DNA from: JBGLNJ01 sp964353405
Lineage (GTDB): Bacteria; Chloroflexota; Anaerolineae; Fen-1058
NCBI GenBank assembly: GCA_964353405.1
Contig: CAYGWJ010000172.1
Span: 1-19,285 of the forward strand
Reading direction: 5' to 3'
DNA: 19,285 bases
The position numbers were made by a program, and so were the translations under genes. Position 1 is the first letter of the stretch. Each line of letters opens with the position of its first letter. Below the pieces are notes generated by a model. That model had not been told where the DNA came from. It searched no databases and was given only the letters and a program-made list of their open reading frames with translations. Positions 1 to 7,388 of this stretch are shown here, in pieces.

Positions 1-67
1 GTCTCCCGTTGTGGTTTCCAAGGGATGGCCTCCCACCCGACTTATTGCGCTATCCCGGATCAGGCTA

Positions 68-87
68 CCCCTGGGAAAGCCCAGGGG
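68..87. repeat. Perfect 8-bp inverted repeat (hairpin)
   Basis: CCCCTGGG, a four-base AAAG loop, then CCCAGGGG. It would form a very stable stem on either strand. No T-run follows it on either strand, so a classical intrinsic terminator is not supported. It lies in the gene-poor left edge, downstream of the leftward membrane-protein gene. Confidence 0.6.
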
Positions 88-147
88 CTACCCGCCACCA
101 TTTGCCCCTGTCCCCCCTCGGCCTCGGCTCAATCTTGACTCACACCT

Positions 148-162
148 CCCCCCCCCCCCCCC
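148..162. repeat. Poly-C homopolymer, 15 bases
   Basis: Fifteen consecutive C on the plus strand. It is not inside a convincing coding sequence. Long mononucleotide tracts are prone to slippage, so the exact length may vary or be a sequencing artefact. Confidence 0.8.
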
Positions 163-166
163 TCCG

Positions 167-190
167 CCGAAAACAACCACGTCGCCAGCG
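167..190. repeat. 24-bp dispersed repeat, copy 1
   Basis: Matches 1964-1987 in the same orientation with one mismatch (C/T at position 17 of the repeat). Both copies sit just downstream of C-rich sequence on the plus strand. In the second copy the bases encode the penultimate C-terminal peptide LATWLFS of the minus-strand protein at 1941-2351. This copy can encode the same peptide on the minus strand. Confidence 0.7.
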
Positions 191-459
191 TACCCCACCA
201 AACTCTTCCGGCACGCCGGCGACGTCGCCTCCGCATCACCCACTGCTATCGCCTTCCATGAGGTGGGCACTGCGCGCAGCGTCCGGCCACGCCTCGCGCT
301 ATACTGGCCTTGATTCCAACGGGATGGCGAGAGCAAGACACATCTCTGTATGTGACTTGATCTCGTCTTTCAGTTTCAGGCGAGGACGTCCTGTACCAAG
401 TGGCAAGCTGAAAATTTTAAGGTTCTAGCACTTGACACTACAACTCATCGGTAGGCCAC

Positions 460-1152
460 TTACTTATGAACTAGCTCAATTAGTCCCTTCATATTCGCGA
501 GTAAGAATGCAAGCAAAGGCAATAGCAGTGAATTCGCGAAACTGAGGCCAGCACGGAAATCCAGGGCCGAATTTGGCGTGCCTTTGATACGGTCGTGATA
601 ATCCATCAGACGGTTGATGGACTCTATCTTTTCTTTTTCAGCTAGATTTCCTGCCGTATACATTTGCTCAATCTGCTTCTGAATTTCATTGAGCGTTTTC
701 CATTTCGCCTTCGTGATAATTTTGTTCAGGGCATAGTGATTGGTAACAAATAGAGCAATAATCAGAACCCATGCAATAAGGATTGTCGGAGCCATAGCGG
801 GTAATGCTGTCCAGCCAATCAGGACAAGCGTCGCAGTTGTAACTGCCATAAAAGCCGCCACGATGTAGACGAAGGCAGTAATCAGGTTCGATATGTTCTC
901 TATGATTTCTGAGTTTCTTGGATCTAGGTCATAAATCTTGAAACTGTATTGGCTTAAGTGCAATGGCAAAATCAGAATGCGATAAAAATAGTATAGGGCT
1001 ATTCCTGCGACAAAGAATAATACTGCCCCCATTATGAATGCACCGAACAGACTCGATGCTGGCTCTCCAAAGATTACTATTGGAATGAAGAAGTAACTAA
1101 ACCCCACTACCATACAAAATGTGCTAAAAGGAGTGTTCTTTTTGTATCGCAA
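460..1152 (-). pseudogene. Membrane protein, C-terminal part after frameshift
   Basis: This frame has about four to six hydrophobic segments, a charged cytoplasmic-looking loop rich in Lys/Glu (around KWKTLNEIQKQIEQMY and EKEKIESINRLMDYHDR), and a final hydrophobic segment. It overlaps the end of the upstream frame (1107-1556) by about 46 bases. Its nominal start at 1152 is a TTG with no visible ribosome-binding site, and the next ATG (codon 14) also lacks one. Shifting by one base at the A5 tract (minus-strand bases 1143-1139) joins the two frames into one protein of about 365 residues (CDTK followed by KNTPFS). I therefore read this as the second half of one broken or frameshifted gene. The family is not recognised. 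The region is more AT-rich than the conserved genes to the right. Confidence 0.6.
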
Positions 1153-1556
1153 ACTTTATCCAGCCATGTCTGCAAGTCAATCAGACTAGTTACATCTTGA
1201 ATGTTGTCTATTATGCGTTCGCGAATGATACTGAAAAGAGAATCAAAATACTTCTTTAGAGTAATCAGAAGTGCGCAAATTATTCCCGCCATTAAGATTT
1301 CAATGGGAACAAATCCACCTCTGGCACTAGAACGAAATTCACCATGTAAGAAAGAGACAAGGATATCTATCAGCAATACAAGTGACGCGATTAGTAAGGC
1401 ACTGAATAAAGACGATGGGGCCTGAGGGCGGCGAGTCAGCTTCTGTATCGAATGACCGGTTTCTTCCAAAATTAGACCTACGAGGGTCTTGCGAGTTCTT
1501 TGCATCAATTGGCTTTTCAGCATTTTTTGTTTTGCAGCTAAGGATGCTTCGTTCAT
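1107..1556 (-). CDS. Membrane protein, N-terminal part (frameshifted gene)
   Basis: Start chosen at ATG 1556, preceded by GGGAAG at a suitable distance; the in-frame TTG at 1574 has no such signal. The product has a basic N-terminus (MNEASLAAKQKMLKSQ), two clear transmembrane segments (around SALLIASLVLLIDILVSFL and IEILMAGIICALLITL), then an amphipathic stretch ending in a short out-of-frame tail, LLLAHFVW. The tail appears where the frame runs past an A5 tract at 1143-1139. A minus-one shift there continues into the long open frame at 460-1152, giving a six- to seven-helix membrane protein. I do not recognise the family, and no enzymatic motif is visible. A sequencing indel, a true mutation or recoding are all possible. 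The heptamer A-AAA-AGA is not a canonical minus-one slippery site. Confidence 0.6.
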   Translation of the reverse strand: MNEASLAAKQKMLKSQLMQRTRKTLVGLILEETGHSIQKLTRRPQAPSSLFSALLIASLVLLIDILVSFLHGEFRSSARGGFVPIEILMAGIICALLITLKKYFDSLFSIIRERIIDNIQDVTSLIDLQTWLDKVCDTKRTLLLAHFVW

Positions 1557-1643
1557 CTTGACTTCCCGATGCAAGTATTTGACGAGATGATGGTTGAGTG
1601 GCCTAACAAGAAGTCGGCTGCGTTTTTGAGGACTATTCCCCCG

Positions 1644-1766
1644 CTAGAGATTGCGGCCTTTATACCCCGTGGGGAAGATCAGACTGTAGCCGTTCTTGTG
1701 GTAAAATACCCGGTGGCTCAGGCCATGCTCATCCTCCTTCGTCAGCCGTGCCATCACGTCAGTCAT
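1644..1766 (-). CDS. Possible 40-residue ORF of unknown function
   Basis: A minus-strand frame from ATG 1766 to TAG 1644, shorter than usual ORF cut-offs. It reads MTDVMARLTKEDEHGLSHRV at its start and continues with a Tyr/Gly-rich part (FYHKNGYSLIFPTGYKGRNL). The composition looks protein-like rather than random. No ribosome-binding site is visible and the frame is open for some distance upstream, so the true start is uncertain. It lies 87 bases upstream of the leftward membrane-protein gene and could be a leader peptide, a gene remnant or chance. Confidence 0.25.
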   Translation of the reverse strand: MTDVMARLTKEDEHGLSHRVFYHKNGYSLIFPTGYKGRNL

Positions 1767-1940
1767 GCAGACCCGAGAAACGCACGGACATGAATAGTAT
1801 AGACCTGAATCAATCGCATGTCAAAACAAGGAGCGCCCGACCCACCGCGCCGGGGATGGCGCATTGAGCCGGCATTGCGTCTTAATGCTCGTTCATTGCG
1901 CGCCTCACACCCAATCCAGCGGCCTGCCCCTAACTCACCC

Positions 1941-2351
1941 CTACCCCCCGCCCCTCCACACGCCCGAAAACAACCACGTTGCCAGCGCCCACAGCCACTG
2001 GAATACCTTTGTGCCCCAAACAAAAGCCGCGAACAGGATTGCAAACAGCGCCGGGCCGACCCACCCGATGACAAGCGTTCCCTGCTGCATGATAAAGTCA
2101 AGGTTGCTTGACCCGACCGGCGTTGCCACGCTTCGCGCCACGCGCGGCGTTGGGCTAGGCGGCACAAACCAGGTCGCCACAGCCGTCGGCGTGGGCGTTT
2201 CTTCCGGCGGCTCTTGTTCGTACCACAGCGCACCGACGATTTGGACAATGATCTCACTGTTGGGACACCCTACACTGTAATTGCGATAGTCATTGTTTTT
2301 GTCAAGCGAAAACAGACCCATTTGATGACCGAAAATGTACCCGCTTGCCAC
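1941..2351 (-). CDS. Small membrane protein with Thr/Pro linker
   Basis: A 136-residue frame starting at GTG 2351. An in-frame stop lies three codons upstream, so the start is either this GTG or the ATG at 2321; neither has a strong ribosome-binding site. The protein has a polar N-terminal half, a Thr/Pro-rich linker (TPTPTAVATW and PSPTP), then one or two hydrophobic segments (around VIGWVGPALFAILFAAFVW) and a Trp-rich tail ending in WLFSGVWRGGG. Thr/Pro linkers of this kind are common in cell-surface proteins of Chloroflexota. The plus-strand frames over the same bases look like shadows. It is divergent from the decarboxylase gene at 2466. No family is recognised. A 24-base part of its tail is nearly repeated at 167-190. 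Confidence 0.5.
   Translation of the reverse strand: MASGYIFGHQMGLFSLDKNNDYRNYSVGCPNSEIIVQIVGALWYEQEPPEETPTPTAVATWFVPPSPTPRVARSVATPVGSSNLDFIMQQGTLVIGWVGPALFAILFAAFVWGTKVFQWLWALATWLFSGVWRGGG
1964..1987. repeat. 24-bp dispersed repeat, copy 2
   Basis: Second copy of the segment at 167-190 (23 of 24 identical). Here it lies inside the 3' end of the minus-strand gene at 1941-2351. Confidence 0.7.
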
Positions 2352-2394
2352 GTCGAATCAGGCTGTTGATGGCAGGTTTTGGGTGTGGCCCAAA

Positions 2395-2423
2395 TTGAGG
2401 GCAGGGCGAATCGGTGGTATCAT
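2395..2423 (+). promoter_or_regulatory. Sigma-70-type promoter for the decarboxylase gene
   Basis: TTGAGG at 2395-2400, a 17-base spacer, then TATCAT at 2418-2423 (5 of 6 to the -10 consensus). Predicted transcription start is near 2430, about 36 bases before the TTG start at 2466. It lies inside the longest open frame, which supports the shorter start. Confidence 0.5.
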
Positions 2424-2465
2424 TGCGATAGGTTCTTTCATTCGTCCCACAGGAGGAAAACCCAT

Positions 2466-3443
2466 TTGCAGAATCGGCGAGCAACGGCTGTCAGTTGCGC
2501 TAATATCGCTCTGATCAAGTACTGGGGTAACCGCGACCACGTCTTGCGCCTGCCCTCCAACTCGTCGCTTTCAATGAACCTCGCCGCGCTGGCGACGACG
2601 ACCACCGTCGAGTTTCGCGCCGACCTTGCCGCAGACACGCTGACGATTGACGCTGTCCCATCGCACGGTCCTGCACGGGATCGAGTTGTCGCACACCTGG
2701 AGCGCGTCCGTGTTGTGGCGGGCATCAGCACCCAGGCCCACGTCGTTTCCCACAACAACTTTCCCGCCGGAACGGGTCTGGCTTCGTCGGCTTCCGCCTT
2801 TGCCGCGTTGACCGTCGCGGCATGCGCCGCCGCAGGTTTGAACCTTTCGACGGATGAGCTGTCTCGATTGGCACGGCATGGCTCCGGCTCGGCGTGCCGG
2901 AGTGTGCCGGGCGGATTTGTTCTGTGGGACGCGTGCGATGAGGACGCTTGCTCCTTCGGGCGGATGATTGCCCCTGCCGATCACTGGGATTTGCGTGATG
3001 TGGTCGCCATTATCGAGTCGGCGCACAAGGCCACCGGTTCGACCGAAGGTCACGCGCTGGCCGATACCAGCCCACTTCAGGCGGCGCGCGTCTCCAGCAC
3101 GCCCGCGCGATTGGAACGCTGCAAATCGGCATTGCTCTCGCGCGATTTCCCGGCGCTGGCAGAGGTCATCGAACAAGACACGCTGATGATGCACGCGGTA
3201 ATGATGACCAGCACTCCTTCACTCCTCTACTGGCGCCCGGCCACGCTGGCGGTGATGCAGGCGATGCGCGCCTGGCGCAAAGAGGGCTTGCCGGTTGCTT
3301 TTACAATTGACGCCGGGCCGAATGTCCATTGTATTTGCCCCGCCGAGTTCGCCTCACAAATCGAATTCCGCGTTCGCGCTATCTCTGGTGTTCAGGGTGT
3401 TCTGGTCAGCGGTGTGGGGAATGGTAGTCGAATCGTCAGATAG
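2466..3443 (+). CDS. mvaD: Diphosphomevalonate (or phosphomevalonate) decarboxylase
   Basis: GHMP-kinase-fold enzyme of isoprenoid synthesis that decarboxylates mevalonate 5-diphosphate to isopentenyl diphosphate using ATP. Start chosen at TTG 2466: AGGAGG at 2451-2456 is nine bases upstream, and the resulting 325 residues match the usual family length, whereas the longest open frame would add 29 unlikely residues. Visible motifs are ANIALIKYWGNRD near the N-terminus (Lys18), FPAGTGLASSASAFAAL in the ATP-binding region, GSGSACRS (Arg145), and the catalytic aspartate in FTIDAGPNV (Asp282). The usual YWGKRD lysine is Asn22 here. Some Chloroflexota (Roseiflexus) enzymes of this family act on mevalonate 5-phosphate in an alternative pathway, so the exact substrate is open. 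No other mevalonate gene is in the window. Confidence 0.92.
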   Translation: MQNRRATAVSCANIALIKYWGNRDHVLRLPSNSSLSMNLAALATTTTVEFRADLAADTLTIDAVPSHGPARDRVVAHLERVRVVAGISTQAHVVSHNNFPAGTGLASSASAFAALTVAACAAAGLNLSTDELSRLARHGSGSACRSVPGGFVLWDACDEDACSFGRMIAPADHWDLRDVVAIIESAHKATGSTEGHALADTSPLQAARVSSTPARLERCKSALLSRDFPALAEVIEQDTLMMHAVMMTSTPSLLYWRPATLAVMQAMRAWRKEGLPVAFTIDAGPNVHCICPAEFASQIEFRVRAISGVQGVLVSGVGNGSRIVR

Positions 3444-3528
3444 CAACAGGGTCCCGGCGGATGCAAGCCGATGAAGAGTCGGACAGGGCTTCACCATCCC
3501 GCTACCTGAAAATCGCACCAAATGCCAG

Positions 3529-3558
3529 TTGTGCCAGCAGACAAATCAGGTGTACAAT
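3529..3558 (+). promoter_or_regulatory. Weak candidate promoter for the EAD-like gene
   Basis: TTGTGC at 3529-3534, an 18-base spacer, then TACAAT at 3553-3558. The -10 is reasonable and the -35 is poor. It lies in the 220-base gap between the decarboxylase and the next gene, about 100 bases before its ATG. Confidence 0.25.
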
Positions 3559-3663
3559 AATAGTCGACTTTTGATGGTTGGCTTTCAATTCTGGGAGGAA
3601 TGTCTTGGAAGAGTAGGGCGAACCTGAATGCTCCCTGTAGACCCAAACCCCAAGAGGCCGACA

Positions 3664-4470
3664 ATGTCGCAACTGCCCACCCCGCAAAACGCCACAGCTT
3701 TGCGTCAAGCACGGAAGAAAAGTCTAGCTATATTGCGCGACACCATCATCGCACATTTCAGTGAACCGGAAGTACGAACGCTTTGCGATGATATAGGTGT
3801 GGAGTATGATGATTTGCCTGCGCAGGGCAGAAAATTCAAGGTTGGAGAACTTGTTTTACTTGTTGATCGTCAAAATCGAATCTCTGAGCTAGTCGCCAAG
3901 TGTCGAGAATTGCGCCCGAATGTAGAGTGGATAGACATACCTGAACTCGCTTCGGGGCCGGTTGATATCACTCCGGATGAAGCCGAGAGAGCTCGGCGAC
4001 ATTCGGCGATTGTAGAGGTTTGTGTTGAGCGAGTTGGAAGATTACTGAACACTGTATGGCGAAGAAGAAAAGTTGTTGTCAGACTGCTTCTCGCAACGCT
4101 GGTCGTCGTCATATTGGTAATATTGTTCAGAAGATTCGCAACTTTCAGATTCGATGGAAATTTCACCAGCACACCAACGCGCACTCCGACGTTGACGTCT
4201 TCAGCAACGGCCACACCAACACCCACACTCACTTCAACGCTCACGCCATCTCCGACTCTCACGATCATCCACACGCCAAGTCATACTCGGACCGCAGCAG
4301 CGAGCCCGACAGCTACCTTGGCGCCAACACAGGAGCCGACTGCCGCTGCGACGATCACACCACGACCATTCCCAACGATTACGCGCATACCGCTCACACT
4401 GACCCCAACACAACCACTGGCACCGACCGAGGAAGAGAAGGAGCCGCCGAGGCCGCCCAGACCGCCATGA
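3664..4470 (+). CDS. EAD-like (death-like) domain, one TM helix, Thr/Pro-rich tail
   Basis: A 268-residue protein. Start chosen at ATG 3664, with AAGAGG six bases upstream; an in-frame ATG at 3628 lacks such a signal. Residues about 22-88 (LRDTIIAHFSEPEVRTLCDD onward, with GVEYDDLP, GELVLLVDR, ISELVAKCRELRPNVEW) have the pattern of bacterial effector-associated (EAD, death-like superfamily) domains. These are small helical adaptor modules found on NACHT, CHAT and other conflict-system proteins. I cannot assign the subfamily number. A basic stretch and a single membrane helix follow (about 137-156). Residues 168-268 are a Thr/Pro-rich tail that should lie outside the membrane. The predicted topology puts the EAD in the cytoplasm. 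The next gene begins 13 bases downstream, so the two probably form an operon. Confidence 0.7.
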   Translation: MSQLPTPQNATALRQARKKSLAILRDTIIAHFSEPEVRTLCDDIGVEYDDLPAQGRKFKVGELVLLVDRQNRISELVAKCRELRPNVEWIDIPELASGPVDITPDEAERARRHSAIVEVCVERVGRLLNTVWRRRKVVVRLLLATLVVVILVILFRRFATFRFDGNFTSTPTRTPTLTSSATATPTPTLTSTLTPSPTLTIIHTPSHTRTAAASPTATLAPTQEPTAAATITPRPFPTITRIPLTLTPTQPLAPTEEEKEPPRPPRPP

Positions 4471-4768
4471 TCAGGGCAAGGGAGTGAAAACTGGTGGTTT
4501 TGACCATATGCATACCGTCACGTCCTCCCAACATATGACCAGGGCCTGCTATCGCTTGCTCATCGCTGCCTTGTTGATCGAATTCATGTGGAGCGTGGCG
4601 ATAGCACCGGCATCTTACGCTGCCAGTGTCCCCATGCGGATTGCCGCATTCCAGCCACTCGCCAATGACCGTCCCGTGACTGGCAAGGCTTTCTCGCCAG
4701 CAGCAGCAACGCGGGCTTTGCAGGGTCTTTCAACTCAAGGATGGGCCAGTCTTCAGCCAGGCGACCGA

Positions 4769-5977
4769 GTGGCCAAGCTCACTGCCTCCGACGGTGCGGC
4801 GGCTAACAAGTTCGGTTATTCTGTGTCCAGCAGTGGGAATATCATTGTCGTCGGGGCGTACGGTGCCGCTGTTGGCGGCAACAACAATCAGGGCGCGGCG
4901 TATGTCTTTGCGCGTGATCAGGGTTGGCCTGGCCGGTGGCACCAAGTGAAAAAGCTGACGGCCTCTGACGGCGCGGGCGGTGACTATTTCGGCTGGTCCG
5001 TGTCCATCAGTGGGGACACGCTTGTCGTCGGAGCAGACTTTGCAGATTCTGCCACAGGCGCGGCGTATGTCTTTGCGCGCAACCACGGCGGGGCGGACAA
5101 CTGGGGCCAGGTCAAAAAGCTGACCGCCTCCGACGGCGATTGGAATGACTATTTTGGTTTTTCTGTGTCTATCAGCGAGGATACCGCCGTCGTCGGGGCG
5201 CAGGGGGCTGAAATCGGCGGCAACTCTCGCCAGGGTGCGGTGTATGTCTTTGCGCGCGACCAGGGCGGGGCGGACAACTGGGGCCAAGTCAAGAAGCTCA
5301 CCGCTTTCGACGGCGCGGCAGATAACTCGTTTGGCGGCTCTGTGTCTATCAGTGGCGATGCTAACACACTCGTCGTCGGGGCGAGGGGAGCGGCTATTGG
5401 CGGCAACAACTCCCAGGGTGCAGCCTATGTGTTTGAGCGCAGCCAGGGCGGGGCGGATAACTGGGGCCAGGTCAAAAAGCTGACGGCTCCCGATGGCACA
5501 GTAGGTGACTATTTCGGCACCGTGTCCATCAGCGGAGATGCCGGCGTACTCATCGTCGGAGCGCGATACGCCAAAGTCGGTGACAACGCCTCACAAGGTG
5601 CAGCCTACGTCTTTGCGCGCAATCATGGTGGGCCGGACAACTGGGGCCAAGTCAAAAAGCTGGCCGCTTCTGATGGCGCATCGAGTGACTATTTCGGCGC
5701 CACGTTGTCTATCGCCGGCGATACCCTCGTCGTCGGGGCGTATGGGACCGACATCGGCTTCAACTACCACCAGGGCGCGGCTTATCTCTTTGTGCGCAAC
5801 CAGGGTGGGGCGGACAACTGGGGCGAGGTCGAAAAGCTGACCGCCTCCGACGGCGCGAAGGATGACATGTTCGGTTATTCTGTGTCCCTCAGCGGGGATG
5901 CCGTCGTCGTTGGAATGCCTTATGACCGTATCGACGCTAACGCCGATCAGGGTTCGGCTTATGTGTATAGCCGGTCC
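4769..5977 (+). repeat. Seven tandem repeats of about 162-183 bp (FG-GAP-like)
   Basis: Units begin at each V(A/K/E)KLTA.DG segment. They share long near-identical DNA, for example the bases encoding GGADNWGQVKKLTA recur four or more times with few changes. The high DNA identity between units suggests recent duplication or gene conversion within the array. Confidence 0.85.
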
Positions 5978-6028
5978 GGTGCCGACTGCGTTGGGCTATG
6001 CTTCATCTACCTGCCGCTGGCACTGAGA

Positions 6029-6037
6029 GATTACACA
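6029..6037. repeat. Target-site duplication, left copy (GATTACACA)
   Basis: GATTACACA immediately before the left end of the IS element. It is repeated exactly at 7380-7388 immediately after the right end. Nine bases is within the range reported for IS4-group transposition. Confidence 0.92.
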
Positions 6038-6061
6038 CTCATTGGCTAACACCTGCTAAAT

Positions 6062-6089
6062 TTGACTTCTTTGAGTGTCAAGGTATAAC
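6062..6089 (+). promoter_or_regulatory. Promoter of the IS transposase
   Basis: TTGACT at 6062-6067, a 16-base spacer, then TATAAC at 6084-6089. Each hexamer has 5 of 6 consensus bases. It lies inside the left end of the IS, about 75 bases before the transposase start. Confidence 0.55.
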
Positions 6090-6164
6090 TTGCGTGGCTG
6101 ACAGTGCTTAAGCTAAAAATTAGTCTGTTCAGCACGGACACTACATTTAGGAGTTGTGATTGTT

Positions 6165-7289
6165 GTGAGTGACAGTCGGCATCTTCACGCAAGTTTCATG
6201 AGAGTCTTTGAATCGGAATTGGTTAACGAAAACATCCGCAGCGTGGACACATTGGCTTGGGCCATGACGGGCACCTTGTTGCAGAAAACCATCAGACTAC
6301 CGGCCTGGGCGAGTGTGCTTCCCGATGCAACGGATGCCGCTGCGCGAGAACAACGTTTCCGGCGTTGGCTCGACAGTCCGCTGGTGGATGTGCGGCGCTT
6401 CTATGCGCCCTTCATTCGTAGTGCTTTAGCCGCATGGTCAAGTCACCCTCTCTATGTTGGCCTGGACACCACCAGTGTCGGGAATCGGTTGGTCATTGCA
6501 CGAACGGCGGTCATCTATCGGGGACGGGCGGTGCCTCTCGCCTGGCAAGTGTTCAAGCGTAAAAGTGTGATGTTGGCGTTCAACCAATACGCCGGGCTCG
6601 TCCAGTACACGGCTCAACTGATTCCCGCCGATGCGACCGTTATTCTCCTGGGTGATCGAGGCTTCCGGGATGTCAGGTTAATGACCTTAGCCCGTCACCT
6701 GGACTGGCATTTTCGACTCCGGTTGGAGGCTAGTGAGCAGGTCTGGTCAGGTCGCCGTCAGCCGGTTCGACTGGATAGTTGGGAGCTTGAACCGTATCAA
6801 CCCCACTTTCTGCAAAGGGTTTATCTGACCCAGCAACGCTACGGGCCAGTCAATGTCGCATGGGTGTGGGATGGTCATCCCTCCCATGATCCGTGGCGGA
6901 TTGCCACCGACCAACCAGCGGGTCTGCCGACGTTGACGGATTATGCGTTGCGAATGGGAATCGACTTGGGCTTTCTGGATGACAAGTCGGCCGGATTTCA
7001 ATTGGAAGAAACTGAATTAGTTTCATCGCGTCTCAATCATGTGTTACTGGTCATGGCGTTGTGCAGCTTGTATTTGGTGTCGCTTGGGACCGAGGTCGTG
7101 GCCTCAGGGCAACGGCGACTCATTGACCATCATTGGCAACGCGGTTTAAGTTACTTGCAATTGGGCTGGCGTTGGCTGGACTACAGCTTGGCGTGCGATG
7201 CGCCTCTGCCCATGACATTTTGCTTGGACCCGGCACCAGACCCTGAACCAGTATCACTCGTTTCATCTGAACAGTTTCAGACTGAATGA
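6165..7289 (+). CDS. IS4-family-like DDE transposase
   Basis: The enzyme cuts and joins the IS ends. Start chosen at GTG 6165, because AGGAG at 6149-6153 is 11 bases upstream; the GTG at 6156 is only two bases from it. The 374-residue product has the RNase H-fold metal residues: the first Asp in GLDTTS (codon 6465), the second Asp in LLGDRGF (codon 6654), and a C-terminal Y-x2-R-x3-[E]-x6-K signature read as YALRMGIDLGFLDDK. In IS4-group enzymes the bracketed position is the catalytic Glu; here the codon at 6963-6965 is GAC, Asp. The gene is otherwise full length. Whether the enzyme is active with Asp at this position cannot be told from sequence. Confidence 0.88.
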   Translation: MSDSRHLHASFMRVFESELVNENIRSVDTLAWAMTGTLLQKTIRLPAWASVLPDATDAAAREQRFRRWLDSPLVDVRRFYAPFIRSALAAWSSHPLYVGLDTTSVGNRLVIARTAVIYRGRAVPLAWQVFKRKSVMLAFNQYAGLVQYTAQLIPADATVILLGDRGFRDVRLMTLARHLDWHFRLRLEASEQVWSGRRQPVRLDSWELEPYQPHFLQRVYLTQQRYGPVNVAWVWDGHPSHDPWRIATDQPAGLPTLTDYALRMGIDLGFLDDKSAGFQLEETELVSSRLNHVLLVMALCSLYLVSLGTEVVASGQRRLIDHHWQRGLSYLQLGWRWLDYSLACDAPLPMTFCLDPAPDPEPVSLVSSEQFQTE

Positions 7290-7379
7290 GCTCTGATAAT
7301 GGGATATGTCTCTGAATCTGGTCTGGGTAGACTCAACAGACGATATTGCACTCAGATACGCTATGTGTTAGCCAATGAG

Positions 7380-7388
7380 GATTACACA
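7380..7388. repeat. Target-site duplication, right copy (GATTACACA)
   Basis: Exact copy of 6029-6037, directly after the right inverted repeat of the IS. Confidence 0.92.

Larger units (their letters stand above)
1..459. other. Gene-poor C-rich stretch
   Basis: I see no convincing gene in the first 459 bases. The open frames here are low-complexity (Pro/Arg or Gly runs) and are produced by the C-rich composition. The stretch contains an 8-bp hairpin at 68-87, an uninterrupted run of 15 C at 148-162, and a 24-base segment (167-190) that matches 1964-1987 at 23 of 24 positions. On the minus strand that segment can be read as LATWLFS, the same peptide as in the tail of the small membrane protein at 1941-2351, so this may be the eroded end of a related gene. 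Confidence 0.5.
4484..6049 (+). pseudogene. Secreted seven-repeat FG-GAP beta-propeller protein, 5' part (cut by IS)
   Basis: Start at GTG 4484 with AGGG/AAGGGA just upstream; an in-frame ATG at 4535 would place the signal peptide more neatly. A hydrophobic signal-peptide region (residues about 18-47, ending ASYAA) precedes seven repeats of about 54-60 residues from residue 96 to 498. Each has the pattern VKKLTASDG..DYFG.SVSISGDTLVVGA....GAAYVFARNQGGADNWGQ, as in FG-GAP/integrin-alpha-like propellers; seven suits a closed propeller. The motif CFIYLPLALRDYT follows. The last three codons (LIG) and the stop come from the IS element inserted after 6037. The original frame continues at 7389-7757, giving 640 residues after IS removal. 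The truncated product may still be secreted, but its C-terminal domain is lost. Ligand and role are unknown. Confidence 0.85.
6038..7379 (+). mobile_element. Complete IS4-family-like insertion sequence, 1342 bp
   Basis: The ends are perfect 15-base inverted repeats: CTCATTGGCTAACAC at 6038-6052 and GTGTTAGCCAATGAG at 7365-7379. The element is flanked by an exact 9-base direct repeat (6029-6037 and 7380-7388). It holds one transposase gene and a promoter near its left end. It is inserted inside the propeller/PPC gene, and excising it with one target copy restores that gene's frame. Identical ends and an unaltered duplication indicate a recent insertion. Confidence 0.95.

Noticed and set aside
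9..428. Overlapping open frames on both strands in the left-end C-rich stretch
   Set aside because: Proline/arginine- or glycine-rich translations driven by base composition, with no start signals or domain pattern.
1139..1143. Programmed minus-one frameshift site
   Set aside because: The zero-frame heptamer is A-AAA-AGA, not a canonical slippery sequence, and I did not identify a downstream stem; a simple indel is more likely.
1569..1793. 74-residue plus-strand frame
   Set aside because: No ribosome-binding site or recognisable pattern; the opposite strand has a more protein-like short frame over the same bases.
1763..2280. Several frames opposite or out of phase with the small membrane protein
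   Set aside because: Arg/Ser/Pro-rich shadows; the minus-strand frame with a hydrophobic segment and Thr/Pro linker explains the region better.
4056..4487. His/Thr-rich frame overlapping the EAD-like gene
   Set aside because: Shadow of the Thr/Pro repeat tail read in another phase.
6122..7274. CTGTTCAG/CTGAACAG as the terminal inverted repeats of the IS
   Set aside because: Only eight bases and internal; the 15-base perfect repeats at 6038-6052 and 7365-7379 with the 9-base target duplication are the true ends.
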